This document shows, piece by piece, positions 25,100 to 33,095 of a stretch of DNA of 64,000 nucleotides. Below the pieces are notes generated by a model, which was given only the letters and a program-made list of their open reading frames with translations, ran no database searches and had not been told where the DNA came from. The position numbers were made by a program, and so were the translations under genes. The stretch covers positions 1 to 64,000 of the forward strand of contig CAYWVR010000013.1 in NCBI GenBank assembly GCA_964461715.1, given 5' to 3'. Source of the DNA: CAYWVR01 sp964461715. GTDB taxonomy: Bacteria > Planctomycetota > Phycisphaerae > FEN-1346. How positions within the stretch are numbered: the first letter of the stretch is position 1; each line of letters begins with the position of its first letter.

Positions 25100-25978
25100 A
25101 TGGACCTTGCGGACCGCCACTGGCCCGTCCTCGTGACTGGGGCGCGGGGATTGCTCGGAAGCGCCCTCGGCCCGCGGCTCGAGCGCGCCGCTCCGGACCC
25201 GGCGGCCCTGGCCCTGACGGACGTCGAGGATCTTGACGTCACCGATCCGGCGGCCGTGCGCCGCGCGATCGGGACGGTCGCACCCAAGACCGTCATCAAC
25301 CTCGCGGGCTGGACCGACGTCGACGGCGCCGAGGCCCATCCCGACGCGGCGCGGCGGTTGAACGTCGAGGCGCCGGCCCTGGTGGCCGCGGCGGCGGCCG
25401 AGGTCGGGGCCCTCATGGTCCACCTCAGCACCGACTTCGTCTTCGACGGGATGCTCGATCGGCCCTACGTCGAGGACGACCCCCCGACCGCCGTCAGCGT
25501 CTACGGGGCGTCCAAGGCCGAGGGGGAACTGCGGGTCCGGGAGGCCGCACCGGGAAGGCACCTTCTGGTGCGGACGGCCTGGCTCTACGGGGCCGGCGGG
25601 CGAAACTTCGTCGACGCCGTCCTCGACCGGGCCCGCGCGGGCGCCCCGCTGCGCGTGGTCACCGACCAGGTCGGGTGCCCCACGTGGAGCGAGGACCTGG
25701 CCGGGGCCATCGTCGAACTCGTGGCCGCCGACGCCCGCGGGACGGTCCACGCGTGCGGCGAGGGGGCGTGCTCGCGGTGGAACCTGGCGCGCGAGGCCGT
25801 CGCCGCGGCGAGCCTGGACGTCGAAATCGAGCCGCTCCGGACGGCGGACCTGCCGAACCCCGGCGCCCCGCGCCCGTCGCGCGCGGCCCTGGACACGACG
25901 AAGCTCGAACGGACCCTCGGCCATCGCCTGCCCCCCTGGCCCGAAAGCGTCCGCGCCTACGTCGCCTCGCGCCGCTGA
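25100..25978 (+). CDS. rfbD: dTDP-4-dehydrorhamnose reductase-like protein
   Basis: 292 aa, ATG at 25100 after CGGAG. Short-chain dehydrogenase of the RmlD type, the last step of dTDP-L-rhamnose synthesis. The Rossmann motif is TGARGLLGS, LSTDFVFDG is the typical RmlD strand with the catalytic Thr, and YGASK holds the Tyr-xxx-Lys pair; RTAWLYG and PNPGAPRPSRAALDTTKL fit the sugar-binding part. The other rml genes are not here, so a related NAD(P)-dependent sugar reductase is possible. It is divergent from murJ. Confidence 0.82.
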   Translation: MDLADRHWPVLVTGARGLLGSALGPRLERAAPDPAALALTDVEDLDVTDPAAVRRAIGTVAPKTVINLAGWTDVDGAEAHPDAARRLNVEAPALVAAAAAEVGALMVHLSTDFVFDGMLDRPYVEDDPPTAVSVYGASKAEGELRVREAAPGRHLLVRTAWLYGAGGRNFVDAVLDRARAGAPLRVVTDQVGCPTWSEDLAGAIVELVAADARGTVHACGEGACSRWNLAREAVAAASLDVEIEPLRTADLPNPGAPRPSRAALDTTKLERTLGHRLPPWPESVRAYVASRR

Positions 25979-26005
25979 TCGGGCCGCTCTGAGCACTCGC
26001 GCGAA

Positions 26006-26090
26006 GAAAATCAGCCCGGATGATTTTCGATGAAGTGCCGTAGACGGGACCGCAGAAGCGGGCGGAGAATCATATCCGGGATGATTCTCC
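26006..26090. repeat. REPIN-like palindromic repeat, copy 2
   Basis: Aligns with 23263-23346. The first palindrome, GAAAATCA...TGATTTTC (26006-26028), has one mismatch. The second, GGAGAATCAT/ATGATTCTCC (26064-26090), differs from copy 1 by matching changes on both arms (AAAA to AGAA with TTTT to TTCT), plus a two-base insertion. The centre GAAGTGCC corresponds to GAAATGCC. The ribosome site of pabB begins three bases after it. Confidence 0.8.
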
Positions 26091-26103
26091 GTGGGGAGAG
26101 GCG

Positions 26104-27480
26104 ATGGCGAGCGTGGTGGAGGTGCCGTGGCCGGGGGACGCGGAGGCGGTCTTCGCGCACCTGGCGCGGCGGCGAGGGTCTGTGTGGCTGGACAGCGCGG
26201 GCGGACCGCAGGGGCGGGCGCGCTGGAGCGTCATGACGGCCGAGCCGGCGGAGGTGCTTGAGCTCGGGCCGGAGGACGCCCACCCCCTGCGGCACATTCG
26301 CGCGGCCCTGGGGCGATGTCCGCCTCCGCCCGACGGCCCCCTCCCCTACGGTCCCGGCCTCTACGGATACCTCGCCTACGACCTCGCCCCACACCTCGAG
26401 CCGACCGCGACGCTCGCCGCGCGGCGGGACGTCGACCTGCCGGACGTCTGGCTCGGCCGCTACGACGCCGCCCTCGTCCTCGATCACCCCACCCGCCGCG
26501 CTTTCCTCTCGGGAGCGCCCGGGGTCTCGCACGACGCTCTCCGCAACGCCCTCACGGACGCCATGTGCGGCGAGCCCGCGCCGGAGGAAGAGCGCGTCGT
26601 ATCCCTCGCGGGCCCCCTGCGGACGAACCTCTCGGACGCCGCCTTCCGGGACGCCGTCCGTCGCGCCCTCGATTACATCGCCGCCGGCGACATCTTCCAG
26701 GTGAACCTGAGCCGCCGGTACGGGGCCCCGCTTGCCGTGCCGCCCCCGGCCCTGTACCGCCGCCTTCGCCGCGCGAACCCGGCCCCCTACGCCGCCTACC
26801 TCGGCTTCGGCGGCGGGCGGGCCATCCTGTCGAGCAGCCCGGAGCTGTTCCTCGACCTCGGCCTGGGCGGGCGGGTCGTGACGCGGCCCATCAAAGGGAC
26901 GCGGCCCCGCGTCCGCGGCGACGAGGCGGCCGACACGCGGACCCGCGAGGACTTGCTCGCCTCCGCCAAGGACCGGGCCGAGCTGGTGATGATCGTCGAC
27001 CTCGAGCGCAACGACCTCGGTCGCCTCTGCTCCTACGGCACGGTCCGCGTCACGGACCCGCGGGCCGTCGAGCCCTACGCCGCCGTCTGGCACACCGTCG
27101 CGACGGTCGAAGGCCGCCTGCATGCCGGCCGCGACATCGTGGACCTGGTGCGGGCGACGTTCCCGGGCGGGTCCGTGACGGGGGCCCCGAAGATTCGAGC
27201 CATGCAGATCATCGCGGAGCTCGAGCCCACGCGCCGCTGCGTCTACACCGGGGCGATCGGGTACCTCGCGCCGCCCTCGCCCTCCTGGCCCGCGGGACGG
27301 GCCGCCCTGAACATCGCCATCCGAACGCTGCTCGTCGCGGCGGGGAAGGTGTACGTTCAGGTGGGCGGGGGTATCGTCGCCGACTCCGAGCCCGACGCCG
27401 AGCTGGCCGAGACCGAGGACAAGGCGCGGGCCATGCTCCAAGCCTTGACAACAGCATCCGAGGTGACCGATGACCGATGA
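26104..27480 (+). CDS. pabB: aminodeoxychorismate synthase component I
   Basis: 458 aa, ATG at 26104 after GGGGAGAGG. It belongs to the chorismate-utilising TrpE/PabB family. The PIKGTRPR motif (with the PabB-type active-site Lys), LMIVDLERNDLGR and FPGGSVTGAPKIRAMQII are present. PIKGTRPR rather than the TrpE pattern, and the class-IV aminotransferase that overlaps it by 11 bp, favour p-aminobenzoate synthesis for folate. No glutamine amidotransferase gene is adjacent. Confidence 0.88.
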   Translation: MASVVEVPWPGDAEAVFAHLARRRGSVWLDSAGGPQGRARWSVMTAEPAEVLELGPEDAHPLRHIRAALGRCPPPPDGPLPYGPGLYGYLAYDLAPHLEPTATLAARRDVDLPDVWLGRYDAALVLDHPTRRAFLSGAPGVSHDALRNALTDAMCGEPAPEEERVVSLAGPLRTNLSDAAFRDAVRRALDYIAAGDIFQVNLSRRYGAPLAVPPPALYRRLRRANPAPYAAYLGFGGGRAILSSSPELFLDLGLGGRVVTRPIKGTRPRVRGDEAADTRTREDLLASAKDRAELVMIVDLERNDLGRLCSYGTVRVTDPRAVEPYAAVWHTVATVEGRLHAGRDIVDLVRATFPGGSVTGAPKIRAMQIIAELEPTRRCVYTGAIGYLAPPSPSWPAGRAALNIAIRTLLVAAGKVYVQVGGGIVADSEPDAELAETEDKARAMLQALTTASEVTDDR

Positions 27481-28327
27481 GCAGTGCTACCTGGCCGGCG
27501 AGATCGTGCCCCTCAGGGACGCCCGCATCCCGGCCAACGACGCCGGGCTGCTGCTGGGCGTGGGCCTCTTCGAGACGCTCCGGACGTACGGGGGGCGACC
27601 GTTTCTGTTGGAGCGGCACCTCGCGCGGATGCGGGAGAGCGGGGAGCTCTTTCGCGTCTACCTGAAGGAATCCGACCAAGAGATCGCCGAGGCGATCGCC
27701 GCCCTCGTCGAGGCCAACAACGTGCCCGACGCCCGGGTCCGCCTGACCGCGACGCGCGGACCGATGACCGAGCCCCTCTCGGACGAGGAGGCCCCGCCCG
27801 CGACGCTCCTCGTGATGGCCGGTCCCATGACGCCCTACCCCGAGGCCCTCTACGCCGCCGGAGCCACCGTCGTCGTCAGCGACCTCCACACCAACGAGAC
27901 CGATCCCGTCACGTTCCACAAGACGACCGGGTACCTGGCGAACCTCCTCGCGCTTCGCGACGCCCGGCGGGCGCGGGCCGTCGAGGCCCTGCGGTTCAAC
28001 ACGAAGAATCGCCTGGGGGAGGGGGCCGTTTCGAACGTGTTCCTCGTCTCCGAGGGCCGGCTCCTGACGCCGCCCGTCGAGGACGGGCTCCTGGCCGGGA
28101 TCACGCGCGGCCTGGTGCTGGAGCTCGCGTCGGAAGAAAAGATCGACGCCGAGCAGACCTCGCTCACCGTCTACGACCTGACGGGAGCGGACGAGGTGTT
28201 CCTTACGAACTCGATCATGGAGATCCTTCCCGTCACCCGCGTCGAGGCCCGCACGATCGGAAACGGCGAGCCCGGCCCCGTTACGCAGCGGCTGATGGCG
28301 GCGTATCGGGGGAAGGCGAGTACCTGA
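27470..28327 (+). CDS. pabC: class IV aminotransferase (probable aminodeoxychorismate lyase)
   Basis: 285 aa, ATG at 27470, overlapping pabB by 11 bp. Fold-type IV PLP protein; the PLP Lys is in TFHKTTGYLAN, and RLGEGAVSNVFLV and EVFLTNSIMEILPV are family hallmarks. The pabB neighbour suggests 4-amino-4-deoxychorismate lyase; a branched-chain or D-amino-acid aminotransferase is the alternative because these families cannot be separated by eye. Confidence 0.8.
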   Translation: MTDEQCYLAGEIVPLRDARIPANDAGLLLGVGLFETLRTYGGRPFLLERHLARMRESGELFRVYLKESDQEIAEAIAALVEANNVPDARVRLTATRGPMTEPLSDEEAPPATLLVMAGPMTPYPEALYAAGATVVVSDLHTNETDPVTFHKTTGYLANLLALRDARRARAVEALRFNTKNRLGEGAVSNVFLVSEGRLLTPPVEDGLLAGITRGLVLELASEEKIDAEQTSLTVYDLTGADEVFLTNSIMEILPVTRVEARTIGNGEPGPVTQRLMAAYRGKAST

Positions 28328-28398
28328 GTACCTTCGTGCCCGAGTACCCGGTTGCCGCGACCTTCGCGGGCCGCGGCTCGCCGGGGGCCGCGAAGGGC

Positions 28399-28426
28399 TT
28401 GCCCGGAGCGGGCGGTGCGGCATAGT
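28399..28426 (+). promoter_or_regulatory. sigma-70 promoter for the HicB-like gene
   Basis: TTGCCC (28399-28404) and CATAGT (28421-28426) are 16 bp apart; start near 28433. Confidence 0.45.
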
Positions 28427-28451
28427 CGATGCAGGACGAAGGCAGGGACGC

Positions 28452-28634
28452 GTGACCGGGCTCGTGTTCCAGGTCGACGAGGATCCCGACGGCGGCGACA
28501 CCGCACGCGCCGTCGGCGCGTCCATCTTCACCGAAGCCGATACGCTGGAATACCTCCGCGACGCCATCCGTGACGCCGTCGCCCGCCATGAAGGACTGGG
28601 GCGGGATGAACCGGTCAAGCGCCTCTTCGGCTGA
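28452..28634 (+). CDS. orphan HicB-like small protein
   Basis: 60 aa, GTG at 28452 with AGGGA upstream and its own promoter. VFQVDEDPDGGDTARAVGAS followed by IFTEADTLEYLRDAIRDAV matches the small HicB-like proteins that are often misnamed 2-oxoisovalerate dehydrogenase. These normally continue with an RLHxVRDE strand; here the tail (EGLGRDEPVKRLFG) has diverged, so it is short by about ten residues. No HicA-like toxin gene lies next to it; the opposite-strand membrane gene starts right after. Either an orphan or the survivor of a lost pair. Confidence 0.6.
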   Translation: MTGLVFQVDEDPDGGDTARAVGASIFTEADTLEYLRDAIRDAVARHEGLGRDEPVKRLFG

Positions 28635-28636
28635 TC

Positions 28637-30739
28637 TCACCCACCCGCCGCCCCGTACCGCACCCGGTAGATGACGTGCGCCTGGGGCGGAGCGCCGACG
28701 GAGCTCGGACCGAGGGGCGCGTGGCCGCCGAAGGCCTGGTCGACCTCCAGGATTCCGGCTTCGACCCAGGCGGCAAAGAGGGCCTCGTCGATCGCCTCGG
28801 GCCAGGGGATCGTCGGCGTGTCGCGGAAGCGGGCGATCTCCAGCCAGTTGACGTAGATCGTCGCAATGCCGCGCGCCGCCAGCACACGCCGCACCCCCTC
28901 GGCCGCGCGCTCCGTGTGCCACGCCTCCACCGCCGGGGCGAGCCACGGCGTATCCCACACGGTGTTGTAGCGGACCGGCCGGGCGTACATGAGGGTGGCC
29001 GACTCGCCCACGAGGCCCACAGCGAGGCCCGGCAGGCGGTCGCGCCCCTCCAGGTCGCCGCCCCGGTCCAGGTACCGCTCCGCCGGCGCCGAGTAGCTCG
29101 TGCGAAGGGGAGGCGGGACGACCTCGCGCGGCACCTCCGTGACGATGGCCTGGCGCTCCACCTGCTGGGCCGTCTCGACCATGAACAGGAGCCCCACCCC
29201 CGCCGCCGCCCCGCAAAGCGCCACCAGCAGGCCCCGCGAGTCTCGGTAATCGGCGCTCAGCGTCCCGCCCGCCGCCAGCACCACCGCCGGGGCCCAGAAC
29301 GGGACCAGGTACCGCGGCTCGTGTCGCATCAGGAAGAACCACACCCCGAAGATGATCGCCGCAAACGGGGCCAGCGTGACGGCCGTCCGTCGCGTCGGCC
29401 GCCTCATCAGCGCCAGGGCCGCCAACGCCAGCACCGCCGCCGTCGGCACCGCCCGCAGGACCGACTCGGGCCGGAGGACGTCCCAGAAGGCCGCGAGGCC
29501 GATCCCCTCGGGTCCGTGATGCGCCGAGAACGCCTCGGCCTGCGCCGCGGTCCAGTGCGGCCCGGGACCGAAGACCCGGGCGAGCAACGGGTGCCACGGG
29601 TTGCCCGTCCAGAGGACGTTTCGCACGAGGTACGGCCCCACCGTGACGAAGGTGAGGACCACGTAGAGCGCGAGGGCCTTGGCGGCCAGCCGCCGGGGCG
29701 GGCGCAGCACGAGGTCGGCCGTCATGATGACGAGCATCGGCACCAGGAGGAACGGCCAGACGGAGTACTTGGCGCCCAGAGCGAAGCCGGTCATGACGCC
29801 GGCGAGGGCCGCCGGGGCGAGCCGACGCTTGTCGAGATAGATCGCCAGGGCCACCTGCGCCAGGACCGTGAACATGACCTGCGTGCCCTCGGCCACGGGC
29901 CGATGGGCGACGTTCATGATCCAGGGGAGCGTGACGAAAAGCGCCGCCGCCGGCGCCGCCGCCAGCGCCCCGAAGGCCCGTCCCGCCCGGGCCGCCACGG
30001 CCAGGGCTGCGACGAGGATGATGCACACGTTCAGCATCTTCGGAAGCAGGGCCCCGTGCTCGATCGCCGCAGGCGGCGTCGCGGGGGACCACCGCAGGCT
30101 CCATGCCGCTTGGTACAGCATCTCCGCCATCTGCGGGAAATAGTTGTAGACGTTCTGGGGCGTCTCGTGGATGCGGCCGCGGGCGAGGTACTGCTTGGGG
30201 AGGGCGAGGTGATAGGTCATGACGTCGTGGTCGATGGGTGGGGCCCACGCCACCCAGAGCATCACGCCGCCTGCCGCCAGCGCCAACCCCGCCAGCACCC
30301 ACCCGAGCGCCCCGACGCCGCTCCGGGCTTCGCGCCACCACGCCCGAAGGCCCGCCCCCATCCGCGAAAGCGCCGGCGCCCCGACGATCATCATCGCCAC
30401 CGGCGCCGCCCGCATGTCCATCCAGCCCGCCAGGCCCAGCCCGAACGTCGCCAGGCCCAGCACCCCCAGCCCGATCCCCGCCCCCGCCAGGACCTGTTCC
30501 GCCGGACCGATCCATCCGGAGCCTGAATACTCGAGCACCGCGAACCCGAAGACCGCGCACGCCGCCACCAGCATCAGCGGGGCCGCCAGGTCCTGGCCCA
30601 GCCGGAGCGTCGGGTCGGGGTACTGGGGCAGGAGGCACGTGAGGCCGTAGAGGACCACCCAGACGATGACCGCCAGCGCCGCCCCCCGCGAGAGGCGGAA
30701 CCGCCTCGGCGTCGCCGCGCTTGGAAGCTCAGGTGGCAT
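28637..30739 (-). CDS. multi-spanning GT39-like membrane glycosyltransferase
   Basis: 700 aa. About 12 transmembrane segments in the first 500 residues and a soluble C-terminal part. PIDHDVMTYHLALPKQYL in the first periplasmic loop resembles the D-x-x-x-Y region of ArnT/PMT-type (GT39/GT83) proteins, which use polyprenyl-phosphate sugars. TGNPWHPLLARVFG is also found in this group. The acceptor is unknown. The ATG is next to the downstream end of the siroheme-type dehydrogenase gene (8 bp gap), so it is in the same minus-strand run. Confidence 0.65.
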   Translation of the reverse strand: MPPELPSAATPRRFRLSRGAALAVIVWVVLYGLTCLLPQYPDPTLRLGQDLAAPLMLVAACAVFGFAVLEYSGSGWIGPAEQVLAGAGIGLGVLGLATFGLGLAGWMDMRAAPVAMMIVGAPALSRMGAGLRAWWREARSGVGALGWVLAGLALAAGGVMLWVAWAPPIDHDVMTYHLALPKQYLARGRIHETPQNVYNYFPQMAEMLYQAAWSLRWSPATPPAAIEHGALLPKMLNVCIILVAALAVAARAGRAFGALAAAPAAALFVTLPWIMNVAHRPVAEGTQVMFTVLAQVALAIYLDKRRLAPAALAGVMTGFALGAKYSVWPFLLVPMLVIMTADLVLRPPRRLAAKALALYVVLTFVTVGPYLVRNVLWTGNPWHPLLARVFGPGPHWTAAQAEAFSAHHGPEGIGLAAFWDVLRPESVLRAVPTAAVLALAALALMRRPTRRTAVTLAPFAAIIFGVWFFLMRHEPRYLVPFWAPAVVLAAGGTLSADYRDSRGLLVALCGAAAGVGLLFMVETAQQVERQAIVTEVPREVVPPPLRTSYSAPAERYLDRGGDLEGRDRLPGLAVGLVGESATLMYARPVRYNTVWDTPWLAPAVEAWHTERAAEGVRRVLAARGIATIYVNWLEIARFRDTPTIPWPEAIDEALFAAWVEAGILEVDQAFGGHAPLGPSSVGAPPQAHVIYRVRYGAAGG

Positions 30740-30747
30740 GCGGTGCG

Positions 30748-31395
30748 TTACGCCTCATCCCCGGGCTCGGATACGATCATCTCGATCTTGCTCGCCAGCG
30801 CCTCGGACCCCTCGCGGGCGGCGGCGACGACGTCGTCCTCGGTGAGACGCTCAAAGAGCCGGCGGCGACGCTCGGGGGAGAGGCCGGAGGCCTTCACGCG
30901 CTCGCGCACCTCGCGCGCGGCCGCGAGGTATGGTTCGTACTCCGGCCCGAACTCTTGCTCAAGTCGCTCGCGAATCCGGCGCGACAGGCTCGGCGCGGCC
31001 CCGCCCGTCGTCACGGCCACCACCAGGTCGCCCCGCCGCACCACCGCCGGCACGATGAAATCCGAGAGGTCGGGGACGTCGACGACGTTGACCCAGACGC
31101 CGGCGGCCCGGGCGTCGGTCGCGACGCGGGCGTTAACGGACGCATCGCCGGTGGCGGCGACGGCGACACGGGCCCCGTCGAGATGGGGCGCGGCGTAGGG
31201 TTCGGCGTGACAGGTGAAGCGGGGGTCGGCGGCGATCTCCGGGGCAATCTCCAGGGCGACGACGTGGACCTCGGCCCCGGCATCGGCCAGGGCCCGGGCC
31301 TTCCGCCGCGCCACCCGTCCCCCGCCGACGACGAGGGCCTTCCGTCCCGCCAGGAGCAGGACGACCGGGTACGCGAACCGGGGCGCTGGAGCCAT
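30748..31395 (-). CDS. precorrin-2 dehydrogenase / sirohydrochlorin ferrochelatase-type protein
   Basis: 215 aa from the ATG at 31395; an upstream in-frame Met at 31434 lacks a better ribosome site. It corresponds to the N-terminal CysG/Met8p module. LLAGRKALVVGGGRVARRKARAL is the NAD-binding loop and GGAAPSLSRRIRERLE is the SirC/Met8p-type helix. It oxidises precorrin-2 on the way to siroheme, with or without iron insertion. No methyltransferase module is fused and no other tetrapyrrole gene is nearby. Confidence 0.85.
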   Translation of the reverse strand: MAPAPRFAYPVVLLLAGRKALVVGGGRVARRKARALADAGAEVHVVALEIAPEIAADPRFTCHAEPYAAPHLDGARVAVAATGDASVNARVATDARAAGVWVNVVDVPDLSDFIVPAVVRRGDLVVAVTTGGAAPSLSRRIRERLEQEFGPEYEPYLAAAREVRERVKASGLSPERRRRLFERLTEDDVVAAAREGSEALASKIEMIVSEPGDEA

Positions 31396-31473
31396 GGTCC
31401 GAGTATAGCCTGCTTGCGCGAAGGCCACAACCACAACCGCTCGTCGCCCGCTCGCGGCCGGGAGGGACTTGGG

Positions 31474-32811
31474 TCAGGTCGCCTCGACGTAGGGCAGGAC
31501 GTAGGGCCCGTGCGGCATGACGAGGACGCGGGCACCGGGGCCGTGCTTCTCAAGCGCTTGGGTAAGTCCGTCCTCGAGGGTGGCAACGGGCGTTACGAAC
31601 AGGTCCGCCTGGACCGCGCGGGGCAGGTGATCGCTATAGAAGAGGATTTCGCCGTGGCGCGCGGCCTTGGCGAGGTTCTCGAGGGCCCATTGGTCCTTGA
31701 CGACTTCGGCCCCCGGAGCCATCGCCGCCTCCATGAACTCTGCGAGCGTCCGATACTTCGCACAGAGCGCGGTGAACTCCGGCCCCCCGACGCCCTCCTC
31801 ACACGCCGCCGCGAAGAGGAACGTGCCGCCCGGCTTCAGCACGCGCAGGCCCGTCAACAGGCCCTTCTGGCACTGGTAGTAGGTCGCGTCGAGGGGCCAG
31901 CCGCCGTTGGTGGTGACGAGGAGATCGCACGGCGCGGCGACGGGCCGCTCGACGTGCTTCCGCAGGAAGGCGACGGCCGCGGCGTGGCTCTCGCGCATGG
32001 GCCCGGCGAAGACGCCCGTCAGGTTCACCTCGCGGTCGACGGTCACGTTGACCATCAGGTCGGGCGGGGCGAAGTCCGCCACCGCCAGGGCCTCCTCGTG
32101 CTCGGGGTTCCCGTCCAGGCGCCCCGGCAGCACCGTCGGGTGCTCCAGCAGGGCCGGGCTGTGCCAGGCGCGAACCGTCTTGGCCCCCGCGATGCCGGGA
32201 CAGACGGCCTTGCGGCCGCCGGAGAACCCGGCCATGAGGTGCGGCTCGACGACGCCGATGGCGATGCGAAGTTCCGCGTCCACCCACTCCCGCGCCAACA
32301 CCACGGGTGTCCCGCGCTTCGTGCGCCCCAGGCGCTTCAAGGTCGCCCCGCGGCCGCCGAAGTGGTTCACCACTCGGCACGCGGCGGCCACCTCGGGGCC
32401 GACGAGCTCGGCGGCGGCCTCGCCCACGGTCGGGGCGTGGAGGCCCGTCGCGATGAGGATCGTGATGCACTCGGGCGGCACGGCGGCGGCCCGAAACTCC
32501 GCGAGGATGGGGCCGAGAATCTGCCGCGTCGGGCAGGGCCGCGTGGGGTCGCTGACGATGACGACAACCCGGAACGAACGCCAGTCCCGCCGCCAGGGCG
32601 TCTCCGCACGGGTCCCGACGCGCTCGCGGACGCGCCGCCGGGCGATCGTGGCCAGCGGCTCGCCCGCCAGGGGTTGCCGCAGCGCCCGGGCCACCGCCGC
32701 CTCCGGCCGCGCCAGCACCGTGGGCCACTCCGGCACGACGACGCCCGCGAGGTGCTCATCCGGCACCTCCAGGGCGACGCCGTCGCGTCCGTAGGCCAGC
32801 TCGATCCGCAT
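31474..32811 (-). CDS. LarA-like nickel-pincer racemase (DUF2088)
   Basis: 445 aa, ATG at 32811 with GGGGAAGGGG upstream. The LarA hallmarks are visible: SDPTRPCPTRQILGP, ATGLHAPT and EPHLMAGFSGGRKAVCPGIAG, which holds the Lys that binds the nickel-pincer nucleotide in LarA. Lactate racemase is the founding member, but many homologues act on other 2-hydroxyacids. The cofactor makers LarB, LarC and LarE are not in the window. It starts its own transcript from the promoter at 32841-32870. Confidence 0.83.
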   Translation of the reverse strand: MRIELAYGRDGVALEVPDEHLAGVVVPEWPTVLARPEAAVARALRQPLAGEPLATIARRRVRERVGTRAETPWRRDWRSFRVVVIVSDPTRPCPTRQILGPILAEFRAAAVPPECITILIATGLHAPTVGEAAAELVGPEVAAACRVVNHFGGRGATLKRLGRTKRGTPVVLAREWVDAELRIAIGVVEPHLMAGFSGGRKAVCPGIAGAKTVRAWHSPALLEHPTVLPGRLDGNPEHEEALAVADFAPPDLMVNVTVDREVNLTGVFAGPMRESHAAAVAFLRKHVERPVAAPCDLLVTTNGGWPLDATYYQCQKGLLTGLRVLKPGGTFLFAAACEEGVGGPEFTALCAKYRTLAEFMEAAMAPGAEVVKDQWALENLAKAARHGEILFYSDHLPRAVQADLFVTPVATLEDGLTQALEKHGPGARVLVMPHGPYVLPYVEAT

Positions 32812-32840
32812 GCATCCCCTTCCCCATCCGACTGTCGAGT

Positions 32841-32870
32841 ATTATGCGACCCGGCGTGCGGTCGGGGCAA
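32841..32870 (-). promoter_or_regulatory. sigma-70 promoter of the LarA-like gene
   Basis: On the minus strand, TTGCCC (32865-32870) and CATAAT (32841-32846) are 18 bp apart; start near 32834, 23 nt before the ATG. Confidence 0.55.
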
Positions 32871-32953
32871 GGCGCATTGGATGTGCGGCCGCGGGGCTGG
32901 ACACGCGCGCGGCGCATCCTTACCATAGGCTGGCCGACTTCGGGGGACGTCTC

Positions 32954-33095
32954 ATGACTCGACCCATCACGCTCGCCGCGCTTCTCGCCCTGGCCGGACC
33001 CGCGTCGTCCGAGACCGCCGGTCCGCCGCCCGAACCCCGTGCCCCCGACGAGACCTTCTCGCCGCCCCGATTTCCCAAGCGAAGGAGAGCCCCCC
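32954..33095 (+). pseudogene. out-of-frame signal-peptide coding stretch upstream of the GH2 gene
   Basis: An ATG with GGGGGAC upstream starts MTRPITLAALLALAGPASSE, a good Sec signal peptide, and coding character continues to about 33060. This frame is offset by one base from the GH2 frame that starts at 33096. Either GH2 once carried this signal peptide and a single-base change uncoupled it, or it is the head of another lost gene. Confidence 0.4.
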
